From NCBI RefSeq assembly GCF_002803155.1, contig NZ_NNBP01000031.1, positions 1-64,000 of the forward strand: a DNA stretch of 64,000 nucleotides, in the 5' to 3' direction. Position numbers and translations under genes: made by a program. This DNA is from Streptomyces sp. CB02959 (GTDB lineage Bacteria; Actinomycetota; Actinomycetes; Streptomycetales; Streptomycetaceae). The notes beneath the pieces were generated by a model, which saw only the letters and a list, made by a program, of their open reading frames with translations, was not told where the DNA came from and searched no databases. This document shows, in pieces, positions 45,346 to 53,084 of the stretch (the first letter of the stretch is position 1; every line of letters begins with the position of its first letter).

Positions 45346-45474
45346 GTGCGCCGTGCTTGGATCGTCGTCGATGTGCAGAAGGACTTCTGCGAGGGCGGCA
45401 CCGTTCCGGTGAAGGGCGGCGCGGACCGGGCCACCGGACTGCGGACTGTTGCAGGCCGCGGTGGACGCGTCTGA
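45346..45474 (+). pseudogene. Isochorismatase/nicotinamidase N-terminal fragment
   Basis: GTG 45346: VRRAWIVVDVQKDFCEGGTV then PVKGGADRATG, the first strand and catalytic Asp (VDVQKDF) of the isochorismatase fold. It stops after 42 residues at 45474; Lys and Cys of the triad are absent. Confidence 0.6.
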
Positions 45475-45589
45475 AACCCCTACGAACCGGGGGGAGTCGA
45501 GCAGCGCCTGGATCCGGCAGCAGAAGTGGTCGGGCTTCTTCTCCGCTGGCCTGTGCAGCGCCGCTGAGCGAGACGTTTTTGGAGGATGA

Positions 45590-45769
45590 GCGCCCTGCGG
45601 GGGGACGAAGCCGGAGGAGGCGCATTTCGTCCAGGTCGGGCGCGACGTCACCATGAGCCAGGAGTACATCGACCAGGGCAAACTGATCCTCAAGATCGGC
45701 ATGGCCGCGGTGTGCCCCGCGGAATTCATCATCCGGCAGTCCAGGCAAGACACGGCTGCGGTCGCCTGA
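45590..45769 (+). pseudogene. Phage-like/contractile-injection-system tail sheath, C-terminal fragment
   Basis: The frame reads GTKPEEAHFVQVGRDVTMSQ, EYIDQGKLILKIGMAAVCPA, EFIIRQSRQDTAAVA-stop. The pattern FVQxGxxxTMxQxxIDxGKLIxxIGxAxxxPAEFII is the C-terminal end of contractile tail sheath proteins, as in the extracellular injection systems common in Streptomyces. Everything before it is missing; neighbours are unrelated relics. A last scrap of a lost injection system. Confidence 0.55.
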
Positions 45770-46189
45770 CCGACCCAGGTCTGTGCTGGTCTGGTGCAGT
45801 GCCCGCCGGTTCAGGGCGGGCACCGGCAAGCCTGGTCTCAGCTGTATGACCCCACGATGCTTCCACGGGGCATTGAACCGCTCGCCGATCGCGTCTCGGC
45901 GGTGTAGGCCGAACAGTGACGGACCAGAGCCAGAAGCTCGTCGCGCAGGATGTCGACGGCGGTTTAGGTAAGGGAAGCAGGGTTCGGTGAGCGTCGCCGT
46001 CCTTACTACGGGTGCCTGTCGGCTGTCGTGGACGGGTCAGGCGGCTTGGGGCGCGGTTCGGCTCGTCGTGTTCACGGGTGGGCAGCCGTTTTGGTGATCA
46101 GCTGGGAACTCGATGGGCGTTCGCCCCGACTACTGGAGCGGGTGGCGGAGGTTCGTCCGCCGCTGCCGAGTGGATCTTGGAGGGTTTCA
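45770..46189. promoter_or_regulatory. Upstream region of the ABC importer operon
   Basis: No gene. It holds the ribosome site GGAGGG (46179-46184) for the lipoprotein. GTTTAGGTAAGG at 45961-45972 is a partial match to an iron-box half-site but has no second half; a cobalamin riboswitch was looked for and not found. Confidence 0.35.
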
Positions 46190-47284
46190 ATGCGTTCTCG
46201 TGTGTGGGGCGGTGCGGCGGTCGTCGTTCTCGGCGGCCTGTTGGTGGCGGGCTGTGGGAGTGGAGCGAAGGGCGCGTCGGACGGGGGCAGTGGGAATGCC
46301 GGGAAGGCCGGCTCCGGTGACTACCCGGTGTCCGTCACCGATTGCATGGGTGAAGAGACCACCTTCTCCGAGGCCCCGAAGAAGATCGTTACCAGCAACG
46401 CCTCCAGCCTGGAGCTGCTGCTCCGCCTCGGAGCCGGCGACAAGGTGATCGGTACGGGCTTCCCGCCGGGCAAGGGGGCCCTGCCCGGCGCGCTGGACGC
46501 GCAGGCGCAGAAGGTCAGCGTGCTCGGCAAGGGCGTGATCCCGAAGGAGAAGCTCCTCGGCTCCGGTGCCGACCTGTACATCGACACGTTCGCGGCCATG
46601 GGCGGGATGGGCGGGGGAGGGATGGGCGGGGGAGGGATGGGCGATGTGCCGACCGAGGAGGAGTTCAAGGCGGCCGGGATCAAGCACATCTACCTGAAGT
46701 CCACCGCCTGCGCCGCGCGGAGCAAGAGCCCGGTGACGGACCTGTCGGCGGTCGAAGCCGACATCACCTCGCTCGGCGCGGTCACCGGCACGAGCGCCAA
46801 GGCGAAGGCACTCGTCGCGGGGATGAAGGCGAAGGTGGACGCCGTCCGGAAGGTGGTCGGCGGTACGCCGGAGGGCAAGCGGCCGACGTACTTCTTCTTC
46901 GACTACGAGGCCGGTACCAAGCAGCCCACCGTCATCTGCAACCGCCAGGTTGCCAACGCGGTGATCACCCTGGCCGGCGCCCGCAACGTCTTCGCCGCCT
47001 GCGACGGTGACCGCAAGCAGGTCGGTTGGGAGGACGTGATCGCCAAGAACCCGGACTGGATCCAGCTCGGGGTACGCAACCGGGGCAGCGCGGCGGCGAA
47101 CAAGAAGGCGTTCGACGAGGCGCAGCAGTGGCTGGAGACCAATCCGGCCACCAAGGGCATGAAGGCGGTCCAGGAGGGCCACCTCCTGCGCATCGGATCC
47201 GAGCAGACCACCATCGCCGGGGTCGAGAACGCCGACACGGTCGAGACGATCGCCAAGACCCTCTACCCGGGCAAGGTCGGTTAG
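46190..47284 (+). CDS. ABC transporter substrate-binding lipoprotein (TroA/BtuF superfamily) with Met/Gly-rich loop
   Basis: A 364-residue lipoprotein that captures a chelate or metal and delivers it to the permease. LLVAGCGSG is the lipobox. PVSVTDCMGEETTFSEAPKK, LGAGDKVIGTGF and EEFKAAGIKHIYL form the first lobe, and CNRQVANAVITLAGARNVFA, EDVIAKNPDWIQLGV the second, as in Fe-siderophore/B12 binding proteins. Between the lobes is an insertion AAMGGMGGGGMGGGGMGDV at about residues 137-155, methionine- and glycine-rich, which could bind Cu(I). First gene of a three-gene operon; the permease starts 2 bp after its stop. Confidence 0.9.
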   Translation: MRSRVWGGAAVVVLGGLLVAGCGSGAKGASDGGSGNAGKAGSGDYPVSVTDCMGEETTFSEAPKKIVTSNASSLELLLRLGAGDKVIGTGFPPGKGALPGALDAQAQKVSVLGKGVIPKEKLLGSGADLYIDTFAAMGGMGGGGMGGGGMGDVPTEEEFKAAGIKHIYLKSTACAARSKSPVTDLSAVEADITSLGAVTGTSAKAKALVAGMKAKVDAVRKVVGGTPEGKRPTYFFFDYEAGTKQPTVICNRQVANAVITLAGARNVFAACDGDRKQVGWEDVIAKNPDWIQLGVRNRGSAAANKKAFDEAQQWLETNPATKGMKAVQEGHLLRIGSEQTTIAGVENADTVETIAKTLYPGKVG

Positions 47285-47286
47285 TC

Positions 47287-48399
47287 GTGCTCTCTACGTT
47301 TTCCGCGTCTCGCCGCAAAGCCATGGACGGGAGTCGGGACGACGGGAGTCGGGACGATGCGAGCCGGGGCGTGCGGAGTCTGCCCGCCGGACCGCTGGCG
47401 CTGGTCCTCGGCGTGGCACTCCTTGCTGCCCTGACGGTCGCGGTGGCCTGGGGTTCCACGTCCATCCCGCCCGGCGAGGTGTGGAGCGTGGTGGGGCGGC
47501 GGCTGGTCGGTGAGGGCCCGCGGCCTGGCACGGACGACCTGATCGTGTGGCAACTGCGGGTCCCGCGGGCGCTGCTGGCCGCGCTGGTGGGGGCCGGGCT
47601 CGGCCTCGTCGGTACGGCGGTGCAGGCGCTGGTGCGCAACCCGCTGGCCGACCCGTACATGCTGGGCATCTGCAACGGGGCGTCGCTCGGTGCGGTCGCC
47701 GCAATCGTCCTCGGCCTTGGCGTGGGCGGGGCGCTGGGCCTGGCCCTGTCCGGCGCGGCCTTCGCCGGCGCTCTGGCCGCGTTCACCCTGGTGTGGGTCA
47801 TCGCCCGGCGGGGCGGGGGATTCGCGCCGTTGCGGCTGGTGCTGGCCGGGGTGGCGATCGGCCAGTTCCTGTCCGGCTTCACCAGCTATCTGGTGTTGCA
47901 GGCCGGGGATGAGCAGCAGACGCGCAGTGTGCTGTTCTGGCTCATGGGCAGCCTGAGCGGTGCGAGCTGGCCGCTGCTGGCGGTGCCCGCGGTCGTGGTT
48001 CCGGCCGGCCTGCTGTGGCTTCAGGCGCGCGCCCGGGCGCTGAACGCCCTGCTGATGGGCGACGAGACGGCGGCGGGGCTCGGCGTCAACGTCACCCGGC
48101 TGCGCCGGGAGCTGTTCGCGGTGACCAGTGTGGTGACCGGCGTCCTGGTGGCGGTGTCCGGTGCGATCGCCTTCGTCGGTCTGATGGTGCCGCATGCCTG
48201 CCGCCTGGTCGTCGGCGGCGACCACCGCCGGCTGCTGCCGCTCTCGGCGCTGTTCGGTGCGCTGCTGCTGGTGGTGGTCGACCTCGTCTGCCGTACGGCG
48301 ATGGACTCGCAGGAGTTGCCGGTCGGCGTGGTCACCTCGCTCATCGGTGCGCCGGCCCTGTTGTATCTGCTGGACCGGCGCCTTTGGAGTGGCAGTTGA
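47287..48399 (+). CDS. FecCD-family ABC permease
   Basis: A 370-residue permease with about ten membrane segments for iron-chelate or cobalamin-type substrates. RVPRALLAALVGAGLGLVGT and ALVRNPLADPYMLGICNGAS are the FecCD signatures (P-R-x-L...G, NPLADP.LG), and AFVGLMVPHACRLVVGGDHR closes the family pattern. GTG 47287 lies 2 bp after the lipoprotein stop; the N-terminal 25 residues include a short repeat (DGSRDDGSRDDASRG). Its stop TGA overlaps the ATPase TTG. Forms the channel of the importer; substrate not given by sequence. Confidence 0.92.
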   Translation: MLSTFSASRRKAMDGSRDDGSRDDASRGVRSLPAGPLALVLGVALLAALTVAVAWGSTSIPPGEVWSVVGRRLVGEGPRPGTDDLIVWQLRVPRALLAALVGAGLGLVGTAVQALVRNPLADPYMLGICNGASLGAVAAIVLGLGVGGALGLALSGAAFAGALAAFTLVWVIARRGGGFAPLRLVLAGVAIGQFLSGFTSYLVLQAGDEQQTRSVLFWLMGSLSGASWPLLAVPAVVVPAGLLWLQARARALNALLMGDETAAGLGVNVTRLRRELFAVTSVVTGVLVAVSGAIAFVGLMVPHACRLVVGGDHRRLLPLSALFGALLLVVVDLVCRTAMDSQELPVGVVTSLIGAPALLYLLDRRLWSGS

Positions 48400-49220
48400 G
48401 AATCGAGATCGAGGACCTGGACGTCGCCTACGCCGGGCGCACGGTCGTGGCAGGGGCCCATCTGGTGGCGGCCGAGGGCGAGATCACCGGTCTGGTCGGG
48501 CCGAACGGCAGCGGCAAGTCCACGCTCCTGCGCACCGTCTACCGGCACCTGAAGCCCACCGCGGGCCGGGTGCTGCTGGCGGGCACCGACCTGCGCGAGC
48601 TGTCCGCAGTCCAGTCGGCGCGGCATGTCGCCGCGCTGCCGCAGGAACGGGGCAGCGACTTCGAGCTGACCGTGGGCGAGGTGGTCGCGATGGGGCGCAC
48701 GCCGTACAAGCGGGCCTTCGCGGGCGATGACGCCGTCGACCGGGAGATCATCGCCCGGGCCCTCGCCGACGTCGGGATGGAGGCGGCGGCCGGGCGCCGG
48801 TTCACGACCCTGTCCGGCGGTGAGCGCCAACGCGTCCTGCTGGCCCGCGCGTTCGCCCAGAACCCGGACGTCCTGATCCTGGACGAGCCGACCAACCACC
48901 TCGACATCCGCCACCAGGTCGAACTGCTCGCCCTGCTGCGCGCCCAGCGCCGTACGACACTGGTGTCGCTGCACGACCTCAACGCGGCCGCCGCCGTCTG
49001 CGACCGGCTGCACGTCCTGCACGCCGGAGCCGTGATCGCCTCCGGGCCGCCCCGCGAGGTCCTCACTCCCGGCCTGCTGGCCGAGGTGTTCGGGGTGCGG
49101 GCGGCCGTGGTCGACCACCCCCTCACCGGTGACCCCCTGATCGCTTTCGACCACCGGGCGCCGGCCGGCACGGAGACGGCCACGGCGGTGGAGGTAAGCA
49201 CCGTACGCACCGGCGGTTGA
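48396..49220 (+). CDS. ABC transporter ATP-binding protein (FepC/BtuD type)
   Basis: A 274-residue ATPase. LRIEIEDLDVAYAGRTVVAG, then GLVGPNGSGKSTLLRTVY (Walker A), TTLSGGERQRVLLARAFAQN (signature), PDVLILDEPTNHLDIRHQVE (Walker B/D-loop) and TTLVSLHDLNAAAAVCDRLH (H-loop). TTG 48396 overlaps the permease stop (TTGA) with GGAG ten bases upstream, so it is coupled. Completes the SBP-permease-ATPase importer; a strong hairpin follows its stop. Confidence 0.92.
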   Translation: MRIEIEDLDVAYAGRTVVAGAHLVAAEGEITGLVGPNGSGKSTLLRTVYRHLKPTAGRVLLAGTDLRELSAVQSARHVAALPQERGSDFELTVGEVVAMGRTPYKRAFAGDDAVDREIIARALADVGMEAAAGRRFTTLSGGERQRVLLARAFAQNPDVLILDEPTNHLDIRHQVELLALLRAQRRTTLVSLHDLNAAAAVCDRLHVLHAGAVIASGPPREVLTPGLLAEVFGVRAAVVDHPLTGDPLIAFDHRAPAGTETATAVEVSTVRTGG

Positions 49221-49224
49221 ACGC

Positions 49225-49273
49225 GGCCGGGCAGGACGGCGATTGCGCCTCGCCGATGGCGTCCTGCCCGGCC
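49225..49273. terminator. Bidirectional terminator between importer operon and copper chaperone
   Basis: GGCCGGGCAGGACG (49225-49238) pairs perfectly with CGTCCTGCCCGGCC (49260-49273), 14-bp stem with a 21-base loop. It lies between convergent genes (ATPase stop 49220, chaperone stop 49289), so it can terminate both. Confidence 0.75.
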
Positions 49274-49288
49274 TGCGGTTCCGGTTGC

Positions 49289-49504
49289 TCAGGCGGCGAC
49301 CGGGTCGGCGACGCCGTAACCGGCCTCGACGATGGCCGCGCGCAGCCGCTCGTCGTCGAGGTCCGTGCCGTGCACCGTGACGGCGTTCGCGGCGAGGTCG
49401 ACCACGACCTCGTGCACGCCCGGCACCTCGGAGACTTCTTCCTTGATGCTTGCCGCACAGTGCTCACAGCTCATGCCGGTGACGGTGTACTGCTTCTGGG
49501 CCAT
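49289..49504 (-). CDS. CopZ-type heavy-metal-associated (copper chaperone) protein
   Basis: A 71-residue HMA domain: MAQKQYTVTGMSCEHCAASI with the GMxCxxC copper site, EVSEVPGVHEVVVDLAANAV and EAGYGVADP. It binds Cu(I) and passes it to P1B ATPases in homologues. ATG 49504 is preceded by AGGAG; longer frames are not supported. No copA ATPase lies beside it, which is unusual. It sits between the ABC importer and the MFS exporter, on the opposite strand, so it is probably expressed under separate, copper-dependent control. Confidence 0.93.
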   Translation of the reverse strand: MAQKQYTVTGMSCEHCAASIKEEVSEVPGVHEVVVDLAANAVTVHGTDLDDERLRAAIVEAGYGVADPVAA

Positions 49505-49540
49505 GGGAGAACTCCTGGGTGTCTGTGGGCTTCCGGTTGC

Positions 49541-49558
49541 ATACCGATCCGCGGGTGC
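49541..49558. promoter_or_regulatory. Possible degenerate CsoR-type site
   Basis: ATACCGATCCGCGGGTGC, upstream of the chaperone on its 5' side, has the ATACC...GGGT halves of CsoR operators (ATACCC-type/GGGTAT) but with a mismatched right half. Suggestive only. Confidence 0.2.
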
Positions 49559-49565
49559 GGACGGC

Positions 49566-49580
49566 GAGGGCGACGCCCTC
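49566..49580. promoter_or_regulatory. GAGGGC-GAC-GCCCTC inverted repeat
   Basis: Perfect 6-bp arms around 3 bases in the chaperone-MFS intergenic region. Could be an operator or short hairpin; role unknown. Confidence 0.25.
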
Positions 49581-49817
49581 ACCTAGGAGTCGGCCGGGTG
49601 GAGCATGGCGTTCCACGGATAGGCGGGGGAGTGCGGCCGTTCCGCTCGCCGATCCCGACGCCGCCAACGGAACCCGACCCGTCGTGCTGGTCAGCCCGGA
49701 AAACCAGCCTGCCGGTCATTTTCTTGAGCGGAGCCGGGAACTCACCTTCGATTCCTCACGACTCCTCAGACGGGACTGCTGTCAGGCAGTCCGCTCTTGA
49801 GGATGAGGGGTGGAAGG

Positions 49818-51230
49818 GTGACACATCACGGTCCCGGTGCGGAACCGCCCGGTCGCATACCCGCCGGCGAGGACCGCTGGTCCCTGGTCGCCGTGTCGGG
49901 TGTGCTGGCGTTCGTGGCGATGCTCGACATGAACATCGTCAACGTGGCCCTGGCGGACATCGCCGACGGTCTGCACGTCTCCACCGCGACCGCCCAGTGG
50001 GCCGTGCTGGGCTACCAACTCCCCGTTGTGGCCTTGCTGTTGCCGGTCGGGCGATGGCTTGACGGGGTGGGGCTGCGCTCCGCTGTGCTGACCGCGACCT
50101 GCGGGTTCGGTCTGTGCAGTGCCCTGGCCGCCGCCGCGCCTTGGGCGGCTTGGCTGATCGCCGCCCGCCTCGCGCAGGGTGCGTTCGCGGCGGTGCTCTT
50201 CGTACTGATGCCGGTACTGGCGGTCCGTTCCGTACGTCCGGAGAAGCGTGGGCGGGCGATGAGTGTGCCCGCCACCCTGGGGCCGCTGGGCGCGGTGGCC
50301 GGACCGGCCGTGGGCGGGCTGCTGTTGGACCACTTGGGCTGGCACACGGTTTTCCTGGTCAAGATCCCCTTCTGTGTGCTCGCCCTGGTCGTGGCCTGGA
50401 AGGTCATGCCGCGGGACGGCGGGCTGCGCCGGCCCGACCGGCGGTCGGTGGCGGACGCGCTGCTGGTGGCCTCGGGCGTGGCGGTCCTGCTGCTGGCGTT
50501 GACCCTGGCGTCGGACCGCCCGGCGTGGCTGGTGCTCGCGCTCGCGGCGGTCCCGGCGCTCTGGTGGTGGCTGCGCGGTCCGGGGGGTCGGCCGGTGGCC
50601 GGTGTACTGCGGGCCACGGGGTTGTTCCGGGCCCACGGCGCGGTGCTGTCCCTCGCGGCCGGATTCGCCGCCATGCACTACGTGGTCGCTCTGCACTTGC
50701 AGCGTGACGACGGTGTCAGCGCCACCACGACCGGGCTGATCGTCCTCGCTTTCCCTCTCGGGATGGGCCTGGCCGGGCAGATCGGCGGACGCCTCGCCGA
50801 CAGGTACGGTCCCCGGCCGGTCGCGGTCACCGGTGCCGCCGTCACCGCCACCGGCCTCCTTCTGCTGGTCCCGCTGGGCGACGGCTGGTCACCGCTGGAC
50901 GTGGCCTGGCGGCTGGCGCTGGCCGGCGTCGGCATGGGCCTGAACGGCGGCCCTACCCAGGCCCTGGTCATGGGCGCCGCACCACGGGACCGGACCGCGA
51001 CGGTCGGGTCCACGATGCAGCTCGCCCGCACTCTCGGCTTCACTCTCGGCCCCGCCCTGGCCACCGCCGCCTGGGGGCTGGCCGGCCCCGGCGAGGGCGT
51101 ACGAGCCGGGCTCGCGCTGGCGGCCACGGCCGCCTGTCTCGCGGTGCCCCTGATCGCCCTGCCCGGCAGAAGAAGACTCGCGCCCGTGCCCGAGAAGACG
51201 ACCGGCGCGGCGCCCGCCGCCCGTAACTGA
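49818..51230 (+). CDS. MFS transporter (DHA2-like, probable exporter)
   Basis: A 470-residue, roughly 12-14 TM major facilitator. LDMNIVNVALADIADGLHVS is the typical first-loop motif of drug:H+ antiporters, and LIAARLAQGAFAAVLFVLMP and VVGLVLLDHLGWHT-like VGGLLLDHLGWHTVFLVKIP match DHA2 motifs. GTG 49818 is preceded by GAGGGG; ATG 49803 is an alternative. The asnB-like gene starts 16 bp downstream, so it most likely exports the product of the isonitrile pathway. Confidence 0.9.
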   Translation: MTHHGPGAEPPGRIPAGEDRWSLVAVSGVLAFVAMLDMNIVNVALADIADGLHVSTATAQWAVLGYQLPVVALLLPVGRWLDGVGLRSAVLTATCGFGLCSALAAAAPWAAWLIAARLAQGAFAAVLFVLMPVLAVRSVRPEKRGRAMSVPATLGPLGAVAGPAVGGLLLDHLGWHTVFLVKIPFCVLALVVAWKVMPRDGGLRRPDRRSVADALLVASGVAVLLLALTLASDRPAWLVLALAAVPALWWWLRGPGGRPVAGVLRATGLFRAHGAVLSLAAGFAAMHYVVALHLQRDDGVSATTTGLIVLAFPLGMGLAGQIGGRLADRYGPRPVAVTGAAVTATGLLLLVPLGDGWSPLDVAWRLALAGVGMGLNGGPTQALVMGAAPRDRTATVGSTMQLARTLGFTLGPALATAAWGLAGPGEGVRAGLALAATAACLAVPLIALPGRRRLAPVPEKTTGAAPAARN

Positions 51231-51246
51231 CCCAGGAGTCACGCGT

Positions 51247-53073
51247 ATGTGCGGAATCACCGGCTGGGCGTCCTTTCACCGCGACGCCCGCACCCAGGCC
51301 CCGGTCATCGAGGCCATGACCGCCACCCTCACCCCGCGCGGCCCGGACGCCGGCGGCGTCTGGCTCGGCGAGCGCGCCGCGCTCGGCCACCGCCGCCTGG
51401 CCGTCATCGACCTGGCCGGCGGCGTGCAGCCGATGACAGACCGGCGCGACCGGCCGACCCTCGTCCTCAGCTACAGCGGCGAGGTCTACAACCACCACGC
51501 GCTGCGGGCCGAACTCCGCGGCCGGGGCCACCACTTCCGTACCCGCAGCGACACCGAGGTGGTACTGCGCGCCTACGCCGAGTGGGGCGAGGCCGTCGCC
51601 GACCACCTGGAGGGCATGTTCGCCTTCGCCGTCTGGGACGAGCGTGCGCAGCGGCTGCTGCTGGTACGCGACCGCCTCGGCGTCAAACCGCTGTTCTGGG
51701 CCGCCGTCGACGGCGGCCTGGCCTTTGCCTCCGAGCCCAAGGCCCTGTTCGCCCACCCGGAGATCCGGCCCCGGGTGGACGCCGACGGGCTGCGGGAGGC
51801 GTACAGCCTGCTCTTCAACACCGGGCCGACGGTGTGGTCCGGGGTGCGGGAGGTGGAGCCCGGCGGTCTGCTCGTCCTGGACCGGGACGGCATCCGCGAA
51901 CGCCGCTACTGGCAGCTGGAGGCCGACGTCCACGGCGACGACCGGGACACCGCCGTCGAGCGGGTCCGTGCGCTGGTCGGCTCGGCCGCCCGCAGTCAGC
52001 TGGAGGCCGACGTCCCGGTGTGCAGCCTGCTGTCCGGCGGCATCGACTCCACCGTCCTGACCGCGCTGCTCGCCGACGAACTCCGGCTGCGCGAGGGCCC
52101 GGCCGCCCGCATCCGCTCCTACGCCGTCGACTACAGCGACCAGGTCGAGCAGTTCACCGGCGACGTGCTGCGCACCGGCCACGACACCCCGTACGCCACC
52201 GAGGCCGGCGCCTTCATCGGCACCGACCACAGCACGGTCGTCCTCGACCCGCACGCCCTGCTCGACCCCGAGCACCGGAAGGCGGTCGTTGTGGCTCGGG
52301 ACTCGCCGATCGGCGTCGGCGACATGGACACCTCGCTGTACCTGCTGTTCGGCGAGATCCGCAAACACTCCACCGTGGCACTCTCCGGTGAGGCGGCGGA
52401 CGAGGTGTTCGGCGGCTACCCCTGGTTCCACAGTCCGAAGGCGCTGGCCGCGGACACCTTCCCATGGCTGCTCGTCAACGGCGACGACGCCGCGATGCCG
52501 CTCAACCCCGAACTCGACCTGAACATAGGGGAGTTCCGCCAGGACACGTATCGCAGCGCGCTGGCCGCCGTACCGCATCGGGACGGCGAAACCCCCGCCG
52601 AGCGCCGGCAGCGCGAGATGCAGCACTTGTCCCTGACCCGCTGGCTGCGCCAACTCCTTCACCGCAAGGACCGGTTGAGCATGGCCCAGGGCTTGGAGGT
52701 GCGCGTCCCCTACTGCGACCACCGCCTCGTCGAGTACGCCTTCGCCACGCCCTGGGCGCAACTGAGCTTCGACGGCCGGGAGAAGAGCCTGCTGCGCGCC
52801 GCCGGCGCCGGGCTCGCGCCCGACTCCGTACTGCACCGGCCCAAGAACCACTACCCGGCCACCCACCACCCCGACTACAACCGCGGCCTCCAGGACCTGG
52901 CCCGCGACGCCCTGTCCAGCGACCAGGTCCGTGCCCTGGCCGACGAGTCCCGCCTCAAGCCCGCTCTCGACACCCCGCCCGACCTGCTGGTGTGGGGCCA
53001 CCGCCTCCGCCTCGAACGTGTCGTGGACCTGGCCCTGTGGCTGGACCACCACCGACCCGAACTCGCCCTCTGA
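51247..53073 (+). CDS. Asparagine synthase (glutamine-hydrolysing) homologue, probable amide-forming tailoring enzyme
   Basis: A 608-residue class II glutamine amidotransferase/synthetase. MCGITGWASFHRDARTQAPV has the N-terminal nucleophile Cys2; LTPRGPDAGGVWLGERAALG and SYSGEVYNHHALRAELRGRG follow the glutaminase. The synthetase domain holds CSLLSGGIDSTVLTALLADE (PP-loop, residues 263-269) and VALSGEAADEVFGGYPWFHS, with LHRKDRLSMAQGLEVRVPYC at the C-end. Primary asnB is usually elsewhere in the genome; co-operonic placement with MFS, P450 and isonitrile synthase suggests it amidates a carboxyl of a pathway intermediate using Gln and ATP. Confidence 0.9.
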   Translation: MCGITGWASFHRDARTQAPVIEAMTATLTPRGPDAGGVWLGERAALGHRRLAVIDLAGGVQPMTDRRDRPTLVLSYSGEVYNHHALRAELRGRGHHFRTRSDTEVVLRAYAEWGEAVADHLEGMFAFAVWDERAQRLLLVRDRLGVKPLFWAAVDGGLAFASEPKALFAHPEIRPRVDADGLREAYSLLFNTGPTVWSGVREVEPGGLLVLDRDGIRERRYWQLEADVHGDDRDTAVERVRALVGSAARSQLEADVPVCSLLSGGIDSTVLTALLADELRLREGPAARIRSYAVDYSDQVEQFTGDVLRTGHDTPYATEAGAFIGTDHSTVVLDPHALLDPEHRKAVVVARDSPIGVGDMDTSLYLLFGEIRKHSTVALSGEAADEVFGGYPWFHSPKALAADTFPWLLVNGDDAAMPLNPELDLNIGEFRQDTYRSALAAVPHRDGETPAERRQREMQHLSLTRWLRQLLHRKDRLSMAQGLEVRVPYCDHRLVEYAFATPWAQLSFDGREKSLLRAAGAGLAPDSVLHRPKNHYPATHHPDYNRGLQDLARDALSSDQVRALADESRLKPALDTPPDLLVWGHRLRLERVVDLALWLDHHRPELAL

Positions 53074-53084
53074 GGAGCCCTCGT

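Noticed and set aside
45900..46189. Cobalamin riboswitch ahead of the BtuFCD-like importer
   Set aside because: Pieces such as GGGAAGC and CGGTGAG occur, but the spacing and the rest of the conserved B12-box core are not there; I could not fold the canonical structure by eye.
46190..49220. F420-0 or simple cobalamin importer as sole explanation
   Set aside because: SBP-FecCD-ATPase alone cannot exclude it, but the Met-rich loop and the adjoining chaperone and isonitrile genes make a metal chelate more likely; kept as an alternative rather than the call.
49541..49558. Firm CsoR operator
   Set aside because: Right half does not match the GGGTAT arm well, and no csoR gene is in the window; listed only as a weak candidate.
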